Below, piece by piece: positions 30,931 to 40,639 of a stretch of DNA of 64,000 nucleotides. Position numbers and translations under genes: made by a program. Source of the stretch: Trichomonas vaginalis G3 (lineage: Eukaryota > Parabasalia > Trichomonadida > Trichomonadidae); contig NC_067205.1 of the NCBI RefSeq assembly GCF_026262505.1, forward strand, positions 21,609,585 through 21,673,584, written 5' to 3'. Position 1 is the stretch's first letter, and each line of letters opens with the position of its first letter. Under the pieces are notes generated by a model, which saw nothing but the letters and a program-made list of their open reading frames with translations, did not search any database and was not told the DNA's origin.

Positions 30931-31332
30931 ATGTATGAAATGAACAATATACTCGACAAGGGTTTGAATGTAAAGCTAACGAATGAAAATATTGTTGAAT
31001 TCACTGAGACAGGAGCTGTGTATAAAGATGTAGAACTACTGAACAAAAGAGCAAAGGGAAGAAGCAGGAACATGAACAAAGGGTGGAAGCCTATAAAAAT
31101 TTATGTCAATGATGGCTCGGGAGGTTCAAACATAAAGTATGCAGAAAGTTATAGAGTTTATGCTCTCAAAGGTGAAAAGCCTTCATTTAAGAACAGCTAT
31201 TCTAACGCATATCCTCAAAAGCTAACGGATGGGGAAGTGGATGATATGAATGACAGCAAAAATATTAACAGAAATGGCGACAGAGATGCATGGAATTTGT
31301 TTACCATCAGTCAATTGAAGGTTAAACTTTAA
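30931..31332 (+). CDS. Small basic unknown protein
   Basis: 133 codons from the ATG at 30931 (MYEMNN). A longer open frame upstream has no ATG and overlaps the divergent gene. Basic, with Gly/Lys/Arg-rich segments (KRAKGRSRNMNKGWKPIKI) and a Lys/Asn-rich end. Its stop shares TTAA with the convergent ATPase stop at 31329. No family is recognised. The compact arrangement supports it. Confidence 0.5.
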   Translation: MYEMNNILDKGLNVKLTNENIVEFTETGAVYKDVELLNKRAKGRSRNMNKGWKPIKIYVNDGSGGSNIKYAESYRVYALKGEKPSFKNSYSNAYPQKLTDGEVDDMNDSKNINRNGDRDAWNLFTISQLKVKL

Positions 31333-32217
31333 AACAATGTTGGTCGTTCCCATGTAATATTTTTGACTTTAATGGTATTAGTCATGATATGAATCTCGAG
31401 GTATGAACGAGGAGAGATGAGAGACTTATATGCTTCCCAAATTTCTTCAAAAGGTAATGTTATACCTGACTGTTTCCAAATGAGTTCAATATCATAACGT
31501 GAGAAACCTTGAAAGATAACGAAGTCAGTTATGAGACGTTTTATGTTTAAAGCTAAAAACCTCCATGTTTGCATAAGTATTGCTACAGTTAAGTGGTAAT
31601 GTCTGACTTTAGTAATGATGTTAGCTAATGGTGAGTCTGGTTTTGACACTAAACCTTTTTCCGGCGAAGTCGTCACAAACGAGCAGAGTGTTTGAAGGAT
31701 ACTTTTTGAAGGGGTATTTTGAAAGTTTTGATAGAATGTAGTTTGTCAGTCGTTTCATATCGTAAACTCCTGAGTACTGACGTAAGTGGTGTTTGTCAAT
31801 AATTCTTTCCATCTCTTCTGAAGTCTTTTGCATTCCTGACTGTATAAATTCAACGATGACATAATATTTCCTCTTACGTCGAATGTAACGTTGAAGAAAT
31901 TCAATGAGTTCACTGTCTGGAACTTTAACGACAGAGGCTTGAACTTTTGACATAAATGTTTTCGCTGTTGAGTCCATAGAGTCTGAAGTTGCTGATATAA
32001 TGATTTGGTCATAGTAAGAGTCGTTTCCTAAACGTTCTGTTATGAGTATATGACGAATGAGGTTAAATGTCTTACCTGAACCCATCTTTCCACAATAGAA
32101 ATACACACCATTTGAACAGAACTCATAGTCCTTACTGAAAGGAAGAATGAGAGAACTGTTGAGCTTTTCACAGCTTTCATTCATGTCTTCATCTACGTCA
32201 TGTATTAAATGCTTCAT
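31329..32217 (-). pseudogene. Packaging ATPase (FtsK/HerA-like), one frameshift
   Basis: The N-terminal frame (32217-31621) has Walker A GKMGSGKT (residues 43-50) and Walker B NTLLVCDDFAG. The C-terminal frame (31676-31329) continues with the ATPase core and Gln-containing motif (TVAILMQTWRF). They meet at a T5 run (31656-31660) just after Walker B, so one base is added or missing. The family packages DNA into Polinton/NCLDV/adenovirus-like particles. The start is 16 bp from the divergent gene at 32234. Element 2 has a more broken homologue at 60603-61474 with the same DDFA Walker B. Confidence 0.85.
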
Positions 32218-32233
32218 TTTATCTCCATTAAAA

Positions 32234-33115
32234 ATGCAAGTCAGAAATATTCAGAACATAGCACCGAGTCTAACTGACAAGAGTATAAAGATATACTATG
32301 AACACGTTATGATGAAACCAACCAAAATTCAAGAAAGTCAGTATACTTATGAATATCCAAGACACTGGGTAGAGTATGTAGGAGGTGAGAAAGCTATTGA
32401 AATCAGACAGGTTCGAAGTATTCCAGCAGGAAGAACAATATTATTGAAGAACTTTAATGTTTTGAGATATAATGATGAAACAAAGAAGCAAGATAGTTTC
32501 CCTGTTGCTGTGTATGTGAACTTAGATACAGGAGATGACATGAAAGTTTTTAATACAAAGCTTCAAACGGTAGTGAGAGAACAACTGACTGCGGAAGGGC
32601 ATCCATTACCTTCAGAAGTTACCATAGCATATAATTTTGAAACAAACTCAATAGATTTTAAAGTCATCTCTGCAAAGAAGTCAGGTTTTACATTTAATGA
32701 AGCAGATGTATATTCAAATGAAAACTTCAAAGCTATTGCATGGTTAGATAATGACGATTGCTTTAAGAAAATATTTAAATACAGTGACTCAACGATGTCA
32801 ATAGATGACCTTCGTGGAATGTTACCATCGACGTTTACAGTAGAAGGTTCAGCAGGATTGCTTACAAGATTGTCAATTGGTGGTATTTGGTCTCGTGAGA
32901 ACATTGTTATAAAATCCAGTATAAGTGAATTTGCTGAAGAATCTATATTATGTCTTTCAAACTACATGTATTCGCCGCCGAAGCATTATAGTATAACAAA
33001 CTTTGTCAGTAAGTTTAACATAAGACTTATCGAACCTTATTCAATGAAAGATGTTGTGCTACCCAAAGACGGAAAGGATGGACTCATTATTGAGATGATT
33101 TTAATAGCATATTAA
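32234..33115 (+). CDS. Candidate minor virion protein (YxYPxxW family)
   Basis: 293 codons from the ATG at 32234, which follows TTTTATCTCCATTAAAA, the 16-bp gap shared with the divergent ATPase gene. The N-terminal region (YEYPRHWVEYVGGEKAIEIRQV) matches the layout of the proteins at 17130 and 55420. The rest is mainly beta-type with a C-terminal strand run (DGLIIEMILIAY) like the YDFYLELSFIYNY end of the protein at 55420. Inferred structural protein. It heads a plus-strand trio in which each stop abuts the next ATG. Confidence 0.5.
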   Translation: MQVRNIQNIAPSLTDKSIKIYYEHVMMKPTKIQESQYTYEYPRHWVEYVGGEKAIEIRQVRSIPAGRTILLKNFNVLRYNDETKKQDSFPVAVYVNLDTGDDMKVFNTKLQTVVREQLTAEGHPLPSEVTIAYNFETNSIDFKVISAKKSGFTFNEADVYSNENFKAIAWLDNDDCFKKIFKYSDSTMSIDDLRGMLPSTFTVEGSAGLLTRLSIGGIWSRENIVIKSSISEFAEESILCLSNYMYSPPKHYSITNFVSKFNIRLIEPYSMKDVVLPKDGKDGLIIEMILIAY

Positions 33116-33340
33116 ATGAGCTTGTTCTTGAAGGTCATTCATGATGAAATAACTGTTGTAGAAGATGTTAGCAATTGTTCAGACATTTTGAAGCGTATAG
33201 ATGAGATAAGAAAGAAGTTAGATAGACCGCAAAGCGGTGAGGGCGAAGCCCGTGAGAACGCTTATGTTTCATTGACTTTCTCCAGTAACGAGAACTTTTA
33301 TGAGATAATATTGAAGAGAGATGATTTTAATATGGTGTAA
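33116..33340 (+). CDS. Small acidic protein of the 33-kb trio
   Basis: 74 residues. The ATG directly follows the TAA of the previous gene (TAAATG). About a dozen bases upstream lies GAGATGATTTTAATA, which also precedes the next gene, suggesting a promoter element embedded in each upstream coding end. A helical middle (ILKRIDEIRKKLD) and strand-like end. Function not recognised. Confidence 0.55.
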   Translation: MSLFLKVIHDEITVVEDVSNCSDILKRIDEIRKKLDRPQSGEGEARENAYVSLTFSSNENFYEIILKRDDFNMV

Positions 33341-33868
33341 ATGGTAGCTTGGGCAGCTTTAGGCGCAATGGGAACAAAAGCATTAGCATTTGGAGCAAAA
33401 GCACTTGGAACTTATGACGCAGTAAATAAAATGAGTGGAGGAAGGGTTTCGAAGACATTAGATGCAAATAAAGGGAAGATTGGAAGCTGGGTTGCAAAGA
33501 AGTTAAGATTAAATAAAATAGGGCTCATAAATAAAGCATCCAATTTGGTTGCGACTGAGTCAGAAAATGCTTTAGGAAAGGACGATGAGTTTGCAAAACA
33601 CGCAAAAGACTTTAATGACCAGATGAAAGGTGAAACAATGCATTTAAATAGAGTCGATGGAACTAAAGAAAATGTTTCTTCTCCACCAGTAGTTCTTCCG
33701 TATGGTCCCTATGGAATGTATGGAAACCCTTATGAACGACCATTTGACCCATTGACTGGTGGAAGTAATTGGTATCATTATGGACGAAGAAGAAAGACAG
33801 TCAAGTTGGAGACAGACGTGAAGAAAGCAACTAAAAAGAAACCAAGGAAGAGAGTTATAAAGCAATGA
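33341..33868 (+). CDS. Basic core/membrane-active-type minor virion protein
   Basis: 175 residues: an Ala/Gly/Met-rich amphipathic start (AWAALGAMGTKALAFGAKALG), a charged middle, a Pro/Gly/Tyr-rich stretch (YGPYGMYGNPYERPF) and a strongly basic end (KKATKKKPRKR). The layout recalls adenovirus minor core proteins such as pVI and pX in outline only; no homology is claimed. The ATG directly follows the previous TAA. The last codons lie in the right terminal repeat (from 33844). Confidence 0.5.
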   Translation: MVAWAALGAMGTKALAFGAKALGTYDAVNKMSGGRVSKTLDANKGKIGSWVAKKLRLNKIGLINKASNLVATESENALGKDDEFAKHAKDFNDQMKGETMHLNRVDGTKENVSSPPVVLPYGPYGMYGNPYERPFDPLTGGSNWYHYGRRRKTVKLETDVKKATKKKPRKRVIKQ

Positions 33869-34544
33869 ATTCAACAAGGTAGAAAAGAGGTTAGAAATCG
33901 GGTTAGATATACTCATCTACCCTAAATTTATTTTTGTGCTATGTTTTCATACGTGTGAGGGTGGTGATATCATTAATTTTTAAGTTTATTTTTTATTTTA
34001 TTTTTAAATAAATGACGAAAACTATTGAGATAACAAACTACAACGGTCATGAGTTCAAGAATTTGTTCTTCGTTCCTCGTGAAAATACATTCTATCAGAT
34101 ACGAGGGAGAAATGGTAAAGTTAGTTTGAGCGTTTATGAAGGAATGAAGAATGGAAAGTTTATACAAGCATACGATACAAACGGTAAACGTGTTTCATTA
34201 GCTTTGTCAAAACTTACTAACATTTATTTTGACAGTGACTTTGACTCTGACGATTGGAGCGACAGCAGCGATACTGAAGAATATGAAGTATTGTGTGAAG
34301 CACAGCAATGGGAGGAGTTGCAATACTTTTGTAAGTGAGAACGTTTATTTTTTACAGTAGTGAAGTCGTTTGTGAAAACGTTAGTGAAGTGAAGTGGTTG
34401 GCAGTTTTATAAATATTTAAGGTTAAGTTGGTGTTGTTGTTTGTGTTGTAAAATATACGTTAACGGTTTTGTAAAGTGTCAAATTCACATATCAAGTGTA
34501 AGGAGGCGCGCAGTGCCACAGTACACTTGATATGTATATTAATT
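33844..34544 (-). repeat. Right terminal inverted repeat, 701 bp
   Basis: The inverted copy of 13339-14039, with about four substitutions seen and equal length. It holds the second copy of the 108-codon gene and the tip hairpin at 34487-34535. Confidence 0.92.
34012..34338 (+). CDS. TIR-encoded small protein, right copy
   Basis: The 108-residue twin of 13545-13871, differing at one residue (Asn for Lys in the GR-x-GK segment). The repeated domain and acidic linker are intact in both, although the terminal repeats are non-coding DNA in most transposons. Keeping two outward-reading copies doubles the dose and places the product close to the ends. Resemblance to the tail of the HNH protein at 52596 suggests DNA binding. 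Confidence 0.7.
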   Translation: MTKTIEITNYNGHEFKNLFFVPRENTFYQIRGRNGKVSLSVYEGMKNGKFIQAYDTNGKRVSLALSKLTNIYFDSDFDSDDWSDSSDTEEYEVLCEAQQWEELQYFCK

Positions 34545-34550
34545 CCCGGA
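34545..34550. repeat. Right target-site duplication (CCCGGA)
   Basis: Exact copy of 13333-13338, immediately outside the right terminal repeat. Confidence 0.9.
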
Positions 34551-36241
34551 ATACAAAATTGTTCCAAAATACTTTTGAGATACTGCCTAGCTGCAACAAA
34601 ATGGTTAACCGGCTGATTTGAACTAGATGTTACATCTGCGAGATCAAGCATAGGAGGGTCAATTGTAGCAGTTACCTGACGAAATGATCCCTCCTCAACC
34701 ATATCAAGAGAAACTTCAGTCGAACCTTCTTCAAAGATAGAGTCCATATAGATAGATTGAATGTCTTCTACTGGATTAACGAAAGTTACGTTTGTAATAT
34801 CAAATGAATTAATTGCCGGAGATTCGTTGATCTGCGCTCCGTGGACGAATTTTTGGTTGAAATAATACCTACCTTTCGGTGTAAAAGCGAAGGCTAAGCA
34901 CCAAAGACCTCCAAAGTCCGATCCAAGGGTATAGTTCAACAACGATCTTGAAAGGATTCCAGCAAAAGGATTGTTGTTGCTGCTGGAAAGGTATTGGAGT
35001 GCTTCAATACCCTTGCAAAGCCATACGTAGCAATCAGATATCTTGGTTTTATCTGATTCGAACGTGGAAATAAGCTTCTTGAGAATTGCCAAGCAGTCTC
35101 TTAAGAACTTGATGTTTTCAATATCAATACGCGTATATCTTGAAATTTTGTCTTGATACTTGATAATAAACATACAAATATTATAATCATAGATCCACCT
35201 GGTGGATACATGCTTTGGACAGAGAGCTCCGATGTCTTCAACATGGATTCTACAAAGAGCTGATATTTCGTGGATATGTTTCACAATTGCTCCTAATGCT
35301 ACGTCTTTTGTTGTCATATATTGATAACAATTATGAATCCTGTGGCATAAACACGGGATAAACAAGATTTTGAATAACCTTGGGTCATTTGAGTTGTAGA
35401 ACGATTGATTCCATCCTTTCTGAAAACATTTCAATTGCGCTTTATTGCCATCGCAAACTACACTGCTGATCTTAACATCTCTAATGAAGATTCTGTTAAA
35501 TCCTTGAGTAAGCGAGTGGATATAATCTTCAGATGTTCCACCATTCATTTGGATTGACTCAACAGGATAGGGCCGCTTGCTTTGCAGAGGATTTGTGAGG
35601 GAGAAGTCCAGATTGTGAAACTGCTGAGTCTTCCCCTCATCAATGGCAACACAGGTACAGGCAAGCTTAGCAAACTCATCAACTTTTGCAACATGGATTG
35701 AATTTGCAATTTGTATCATTGTTTGCCTTAGTTTGTCAGTTGAAATAGGCTGGTATATTTGAGAAGCTAGTTTATCAACATTGATGTTAACATTGTGTAA
35801 CTGTGGGAACTTCAATATCATCGAGTCTGCAGTATACATTATAATGGTTTTAACTAGCTTTGTAAACTCTGGGCTTGAGAAGGTATTCAGAGCCAAGTTA
35901 AATCTTCCAGTAAATGTAGCAAGCTGTTCATAGATATCCCCTAACGATATAGGTGTAAGCCCTGTTGCTGGGACGTTTTGATAGTATTGATCGATTGTTT
36001 GTTGTGATGCTACTTCTCCTGGTGTGCATATGTGCCGTTTGTTTTGGATCCATTTTTTGAAATGATCCTCACGCATTTCTTCCATTGCACAGTGGCATAT
36101 AGTTTCGTCAGGGCGCTTTACTAGTTCATTGCATTTAACATAATATTTTCCGTACTTGTCGCTTGGTTTTTTATATCTAAGATACTGATGCTTAGTACCG
36201 ACCTCAATGTCTTTATAGTACGTCGGTACTGCATCAATCAT
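34545..36241 (-). pseudogene. 5' part of hAT-like transposase gene split by the Maverick
   Basis: About 565 codons from the ATG at 36241 up to the Maverick insertion. The N-terminus has paired Cys and His (YVKCNEL, ICHCAMEE, NKRHIC) fitting a zinc finger. The middle has candidate catalytic Asp residues in CVAIDEG and VVCDGNKAQ. The remaining C-terminal part, with the SEA-ICER motif, is at 13038-13338. The frame runs on into the terminal repeat before a chance stop at 34460, so a fusion product ending in element sequence is possible. Confidence 0.65.
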
Positions 36242-39200
36242 TGTTGAAATAATGAAGTGATTACTTAAGCATTTTTATTCTCAATTTGTTTTGAATAAAT
36301 TCAATTTTTTAATGCATAATTTTAAAAAATTCTCTAATATACCTTAGATATAGATACATTTATTATCAATTCAAAAATTTCAATATAGTTTTGGGATGGG
36401 TAGCCCATCCCATATATTCAAATTTTCAATGATTTTGGGTTGGGATTCCCAGACCAGAATAATTTCTAATTATAATTCGTAAAAATATATGTATATCTCA
36501 TTATTACATCATTTAATATATTTTTAGTTAAATAGTCACTATTTTCACAATTTTTATTATTAATTACTGAACTAAACAGGTTTCAAATAGAAAGAGTATA
36601 AAAGATAAGTGTTTTTCTACATGTGTTTCGATAAGAATTATAATAATTGATGGTTTTTACAGCCAAATTTATTTTATTATTTAAATTTCAATGAAAAAAG
36701 ATAAGAATTTTTTTAATAAAAATTTTTATTAAGAATTTTTTTTGTAAAATTGACACTGGGATGACGATAGGGCTGGGATCTTATCCACCCCGTTCATTTG
36801 GGAAACTTGCAGATCTATATGTGTATATTATATGAAGTATATTGATAAGGTAAAAATCAAATTTTATTGCATATTCATCGAGAAAATAAACTAACGAATC
36901 CCTCAAAATTGAGAGGGTAATCCTCCTCCTCTCAAATAAACGTACATACGGGTGCACCCTTAAGTTTTAATTCATTGTTTTTGTAATTGCAAAAGAATGT
37001 TTCCAAATGTTTTATCTGTGGTGTCATATGGAAACTAATGATCATTCAGAGGGAATTCGATATTGTGAATTCATTTCGCCATTTCAAATGCATTGAAGTA
37101 TTTTCCAGTATGGTCTCATTAAAAATGAATCAAAATTAAACAGGGAACGGTGGGTGCTATTAATATATGGTTTACATGGGCCCGAACCATAGGGCGCCTT
37201 CACAGGGCGCAGGACGATAGAAAAAATTATTTTTTCATATCAATATTTGATTTTTATTTATTTTGATTTATAGAAAATTTAATATTTGCCTGATGAATTC
37301 AAATGAAGGATAAATGTTTTATTTTTTATAGCTCAGATCTCTGAATTTAGAATTCAACAAACAAATTAAGGCTTCTCTCCGATGTGAACTGATCCTCTCA
37401 ATTTTTCCTCGATCTTAAGGTACCAAGCTCCTCATGTAGTCAGTTTCATGGGACATTACCTATATGATATCATTGCTTGATCTTTGCAGATATTATAACA
37501 AAGGTTATTTTTAAAAAAATCCTAAAATTAAAAGAATTTGAAATTATTCCGCATTTTTCGTCTAAAACAAGTTTTTTTCAACTTTGGATAATATGATTCT
37601 ACTATCCATGTGTTCATCATTACGCTCACTCCCACCTCTAAATTACATAATTTTATGTCGAAAAAGTAGATTTTGGTCTAAATTTTTTCGATTTTGTACG
37701 AGGTCTCCAAAGGGTGGTGAAGTGACTTTTTTAAAACTCTTATGCTATATTCATAATCCTTATTTATTGAGTAAGCATAATCCACTCTTCTTTTTATCAT
37801 TTTACATGAAGAAGCTGACATTATTTAAATCCAATATTAAATTTGAAAAAGAGTGATTGCAAATGTTTTAATTATGTGAGTAGTATGCAAATTTACGGTC
37901 AATCAAAAGTTTTTTACTTGATAATCTTTTTAATTTAATTTGTTGATGAATTTTTCGATAATAGGATTTCAATTAAGCATTCTTAGGGGTAATATCTGTT
38001 ATTCTAAAAGAATTTAGTTTATCATCATGAAAATATATACTGATAAGAAAAAAGTCTAAATTTGATTAAACTGATATAGGGATCGTTGCTTTTTCAAGTT
38101 GAATTTCTATTATGAAATTCAGAAAAGCCTATAATACTCATATAGTTAGTATGATTTTAATGTTTTTGAACATGAAACGAAAATATGATTACAATCATAT
38201 AACATAATGGAGTTATTGATATAACTTATATGCATGATACATTAAGAAGTCTTCCAACAATATAGATATAGTTGTAGATTCCTATGATTCCTTTTATATT
38301 GTGAGATAATAACATTTTTATGCTGTCAGGAGCCTATGAGTGCCCATCCTTAACATTTTTTGTCATATCTTGATAATAAAGAAAAAACTCTCAGTTCCCC
38401 TTCGACAAATTGTTAGAATGCAACTAAAGTTTATTTTGATATAGTGAGTTTGCTTCTAAAAAATATATGAAAGAAGAATTAGATTTGCAAGACCCCTATA
38501 AAAACCATTTTTGCGTCGAGAATAACTTCATGCACGATTAATTGATATGATAATAAAAATCATATATGATAATTACTTAATATAGGCAACATTATTGTAT
38601 TAATCACTTTTTGTCAAAACGGTTTTTCGATAATTGAGTATTCAATTTTCCAAAAATCCATTCAATAATTTGAATTATAATTCAACGTATAAGAAAAAAT
38701 TCTCAGCTCCCCTTCGATAATTTGTAAAGAAAATTATATAGTTTCTGTCGACACTATTTGTATATTCTACCTTCTTCGGTATTTCGAAGAATTAGGTTTG
38801 CAAATTTGATATTTTTGATGTATTTATTCAAATTGAGAGTATTTTTGACGATAGAAGTAGGTGTTTTTTGAATTACAATTTTATATTGATGTGCATGATA
38901 AAAATTTGAACTTATATTATGGTGACATAGTATAAGTCATAATGTATTAATATACAAAAGATATTATCAAAAAAATCCTTTCCAATATGTATAAACAAAT
39001 CGATTTTTTAAATTAAATTTAAACCTTAAACTCAATATATTAAAAAGTGACATTATTTTAATTAGAAGTACAAAAATCCATAGTCATAGAATTATCAAAT
39101 GATTGAAAATTGTTATAATTGGGCACATTATACTCATTTATGAATTTACTATACTATATACTTTGCAAATTTAAAAATCCAAATTTTCAATTTTTAAAAT

Positions 39201-39385
39201 ATCATTATTTATCATATATCAAATAGTAAAGTTAGTATATATCATGTTTAAAACGATAATATAGTCAAATTCGAAAATTTTAAAAATAGATAATATTTAA
39301 TTTTTACAAAATATTGGTATATGTGCAATCTATTGGTATATTTTTACTCCTTATTAGACACTCGTCCTAACTATATGCAGTAATC
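36242..39385. other. Gene-poor AT-rich region
   Basis: Holds a perfect 8-bp-stem hairpin, GGGATGGG (36393-36400) with CCCATCCC (36404-36411); the second copy of the 36-bp phrase (36919-36954); and the inverted TTAA-type terminus at 36952-36963. A 90-codon frame at 37584-37856 has no supporting feature and I do not call it. No other gene is seen. Confidence 0.45.
36919..36963 (-). repeat. Repeat shared with 12121 and candidate transposon end
   Basis: 36919-36954 is identical to 12121-12156. It runs into GTGCACCCTTAA (36952-36963), the inverse of the terminus at 10778. This looks like the end of the transposon that carries the split hAT-like gene. Confidence 0.45.
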
Positions 39386-39829
39386 ATGCAGGACCGGAGC
39401 CTTAATCTCACAACAGCATCAAATACATCATCTAAAGAATTAGGCGCAATTCACAATATCAATGGTAATTTTAGTATTACAAAATGTAATTATTTAAATA
39501 ATAAATATAATGGAACTCAGAATGCGATAATTGTGTGCTCTACTTCAACTTCATATTCAATTACATATTCAAGTTGTTCCTTCATAGGAAATAAAGGAAA
39601 CTATTTATTTGATAGAAAACCAACTATTGATAATTGTTACTTTAATAATATTGTCAATCATACTATATTTAATAATACAGATACATTTGAACCAAATGAT
39701 CCATTAGATTCATATATATATATCATTATTCATCAGATGATTGTATGCTTCCAAATGATTCTTATCTTAAAAAACAATCAAATACAGAAGGAATCATCTC
39801 ATTTAAGAATTCAAAATTTAGATATCTGA
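39386..39829 (+). pseudogene. 5'-truncated beta-helix-type gene remnant
   Basis: Matches the C-terminal half of the genes at 3823 and 6317 (NLTTASNTSS, KCNYLNNKY, YSSCSFIGNKGNYLF, TIDNCYFNN). Upstream sequence bears no resemblance to their N-terminal half, so the copy is truncated at about 39390. Near the end (after LDSYIYIII) the translation leaves the family pattern, which implies a further slip. The nucleotide match continues to the shared stop region near 39835. Confidence 0.6.
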
Positions 39830-40639
39830 GACGTTGAAAATCTTTCTAAAAACATTTATAAAATTTTATTATATATATCTTATATTTATATATCATTTAT
39901 CTCTATTTGGAGTAAAAAAAAATTATATGTTTTGGAGTTGATCGCATTACAGGATTTCGTTAAGTGAACAGAATAGTTTTTAATCCTTATATGCCCTCGT
40001 ATATTTGATTTTAACGTTATTTCGTGTGATTTGATCTTTGATTTGAACGGTGTATCAATTTTTTGGAGGATTTGGACCCAAGATTTTGAAACTATATAAC
40101 ATAAATATGATATAGTTATTAGTTAATAAAAAATTAAGAGTGCACTTACCACTTTCTGACATGCTCTCAAATTTGACATTCAAGCTTTATCAATCAATTT
40201 TCTATTAAAAAAAGTTAATATTTTTGGTCGGGAATAAGTAATTATAAATCTCTGCTTAGTTCTTAGCATGGCTATTATACTCATTTGCCATGAAAATAAA
40301 GATATGTTGATATTATCTGAGTATGTCAAAAAGTGGTAAGTGCACCCTTAAAGGTCCACGGTACATTTCCAATACTATTGAATGCTAAAATGAGAATTAT
40401 CGTTATCATCTTTATTTTTATTTTATTTTTTGGAGCTTCTGGTTTAACGCAATCCAAAAATTATATTGAAAACAGTTTATAATTAGATATGAGCCTTGCC
40501 ATATAAATTTTGGGTATTAACGATAGCCTTCGCTTGGCCGGACCGTGGACCCAAAAAAATTAGAAAATGAAAAATAAAATCACACATATTTACAAAAAAA
40601 AAAATCAAAATTAGAAAATAAAAAATTCAGAATCATGAT
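39830..40639. other. Intergenic DNA with MITE-like inserts
   Basis: Contains the TTAA-flanked element at 40134-40351. Directly beside it is a weaker pair of inverted ends, GGTCCACGGT near 40354 and ACCGTGGACC near 40545. No gene seen. Confidence 0.45.
40134..40351. mobile_element. ~218-bp MITE-like element with TTAA ends
   Basis: The left end TTAAGAGTGCACTTACCACTT and the reverse complement of the right end (TTAAGGGTGCACTTACCACTT) match over about 30 bases, with about four differences. TTAA at both outer edges fits a TTAA target duplication, as in piggyBac- or Kolobok-type elements. There is no open frame inside. The GTGCAC core is shared with the termini at 10778 and 36952. Confidence 0.65.

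Larger units (their letters stand above)
13339..34544. mobile_element. Maverick/Polinton element 1, complete
   Basis: A 21.2-kb element bounded by 701-bp terminal inverted repeats and a perfect 6-bp target duplication. It encodes a protein-primed family B DNA polymerase, a retroviral-type integrase, an FtsK/HerA-type ATPase, a degraded double-jelly-roll capsid protein, a penton-like protein, a tail-fibre-like protein, two KilA-N-type pseudogenes and several small proteins. I found no adenovirus-type cysteine protease. The near-identical repeats imply recent insertion or homogenisation, yet several genes are frameshifted. It is inserted in a hAT-like transposase gene. Confidence 0.92.

Noticed and set aside
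13339-34544. Adenovirus-type cysteine protease gene expected in a Maverick
   Set aside because: I looked for a gene of that size with the His, Asp/Glu, Gln and Cys layout in both elements and found none that I could support.
37584-37856. 90-codon frame in host DNA
   Set aside because: Phe/Leu/Lys/Ser-rich chance frame without motif or start context.
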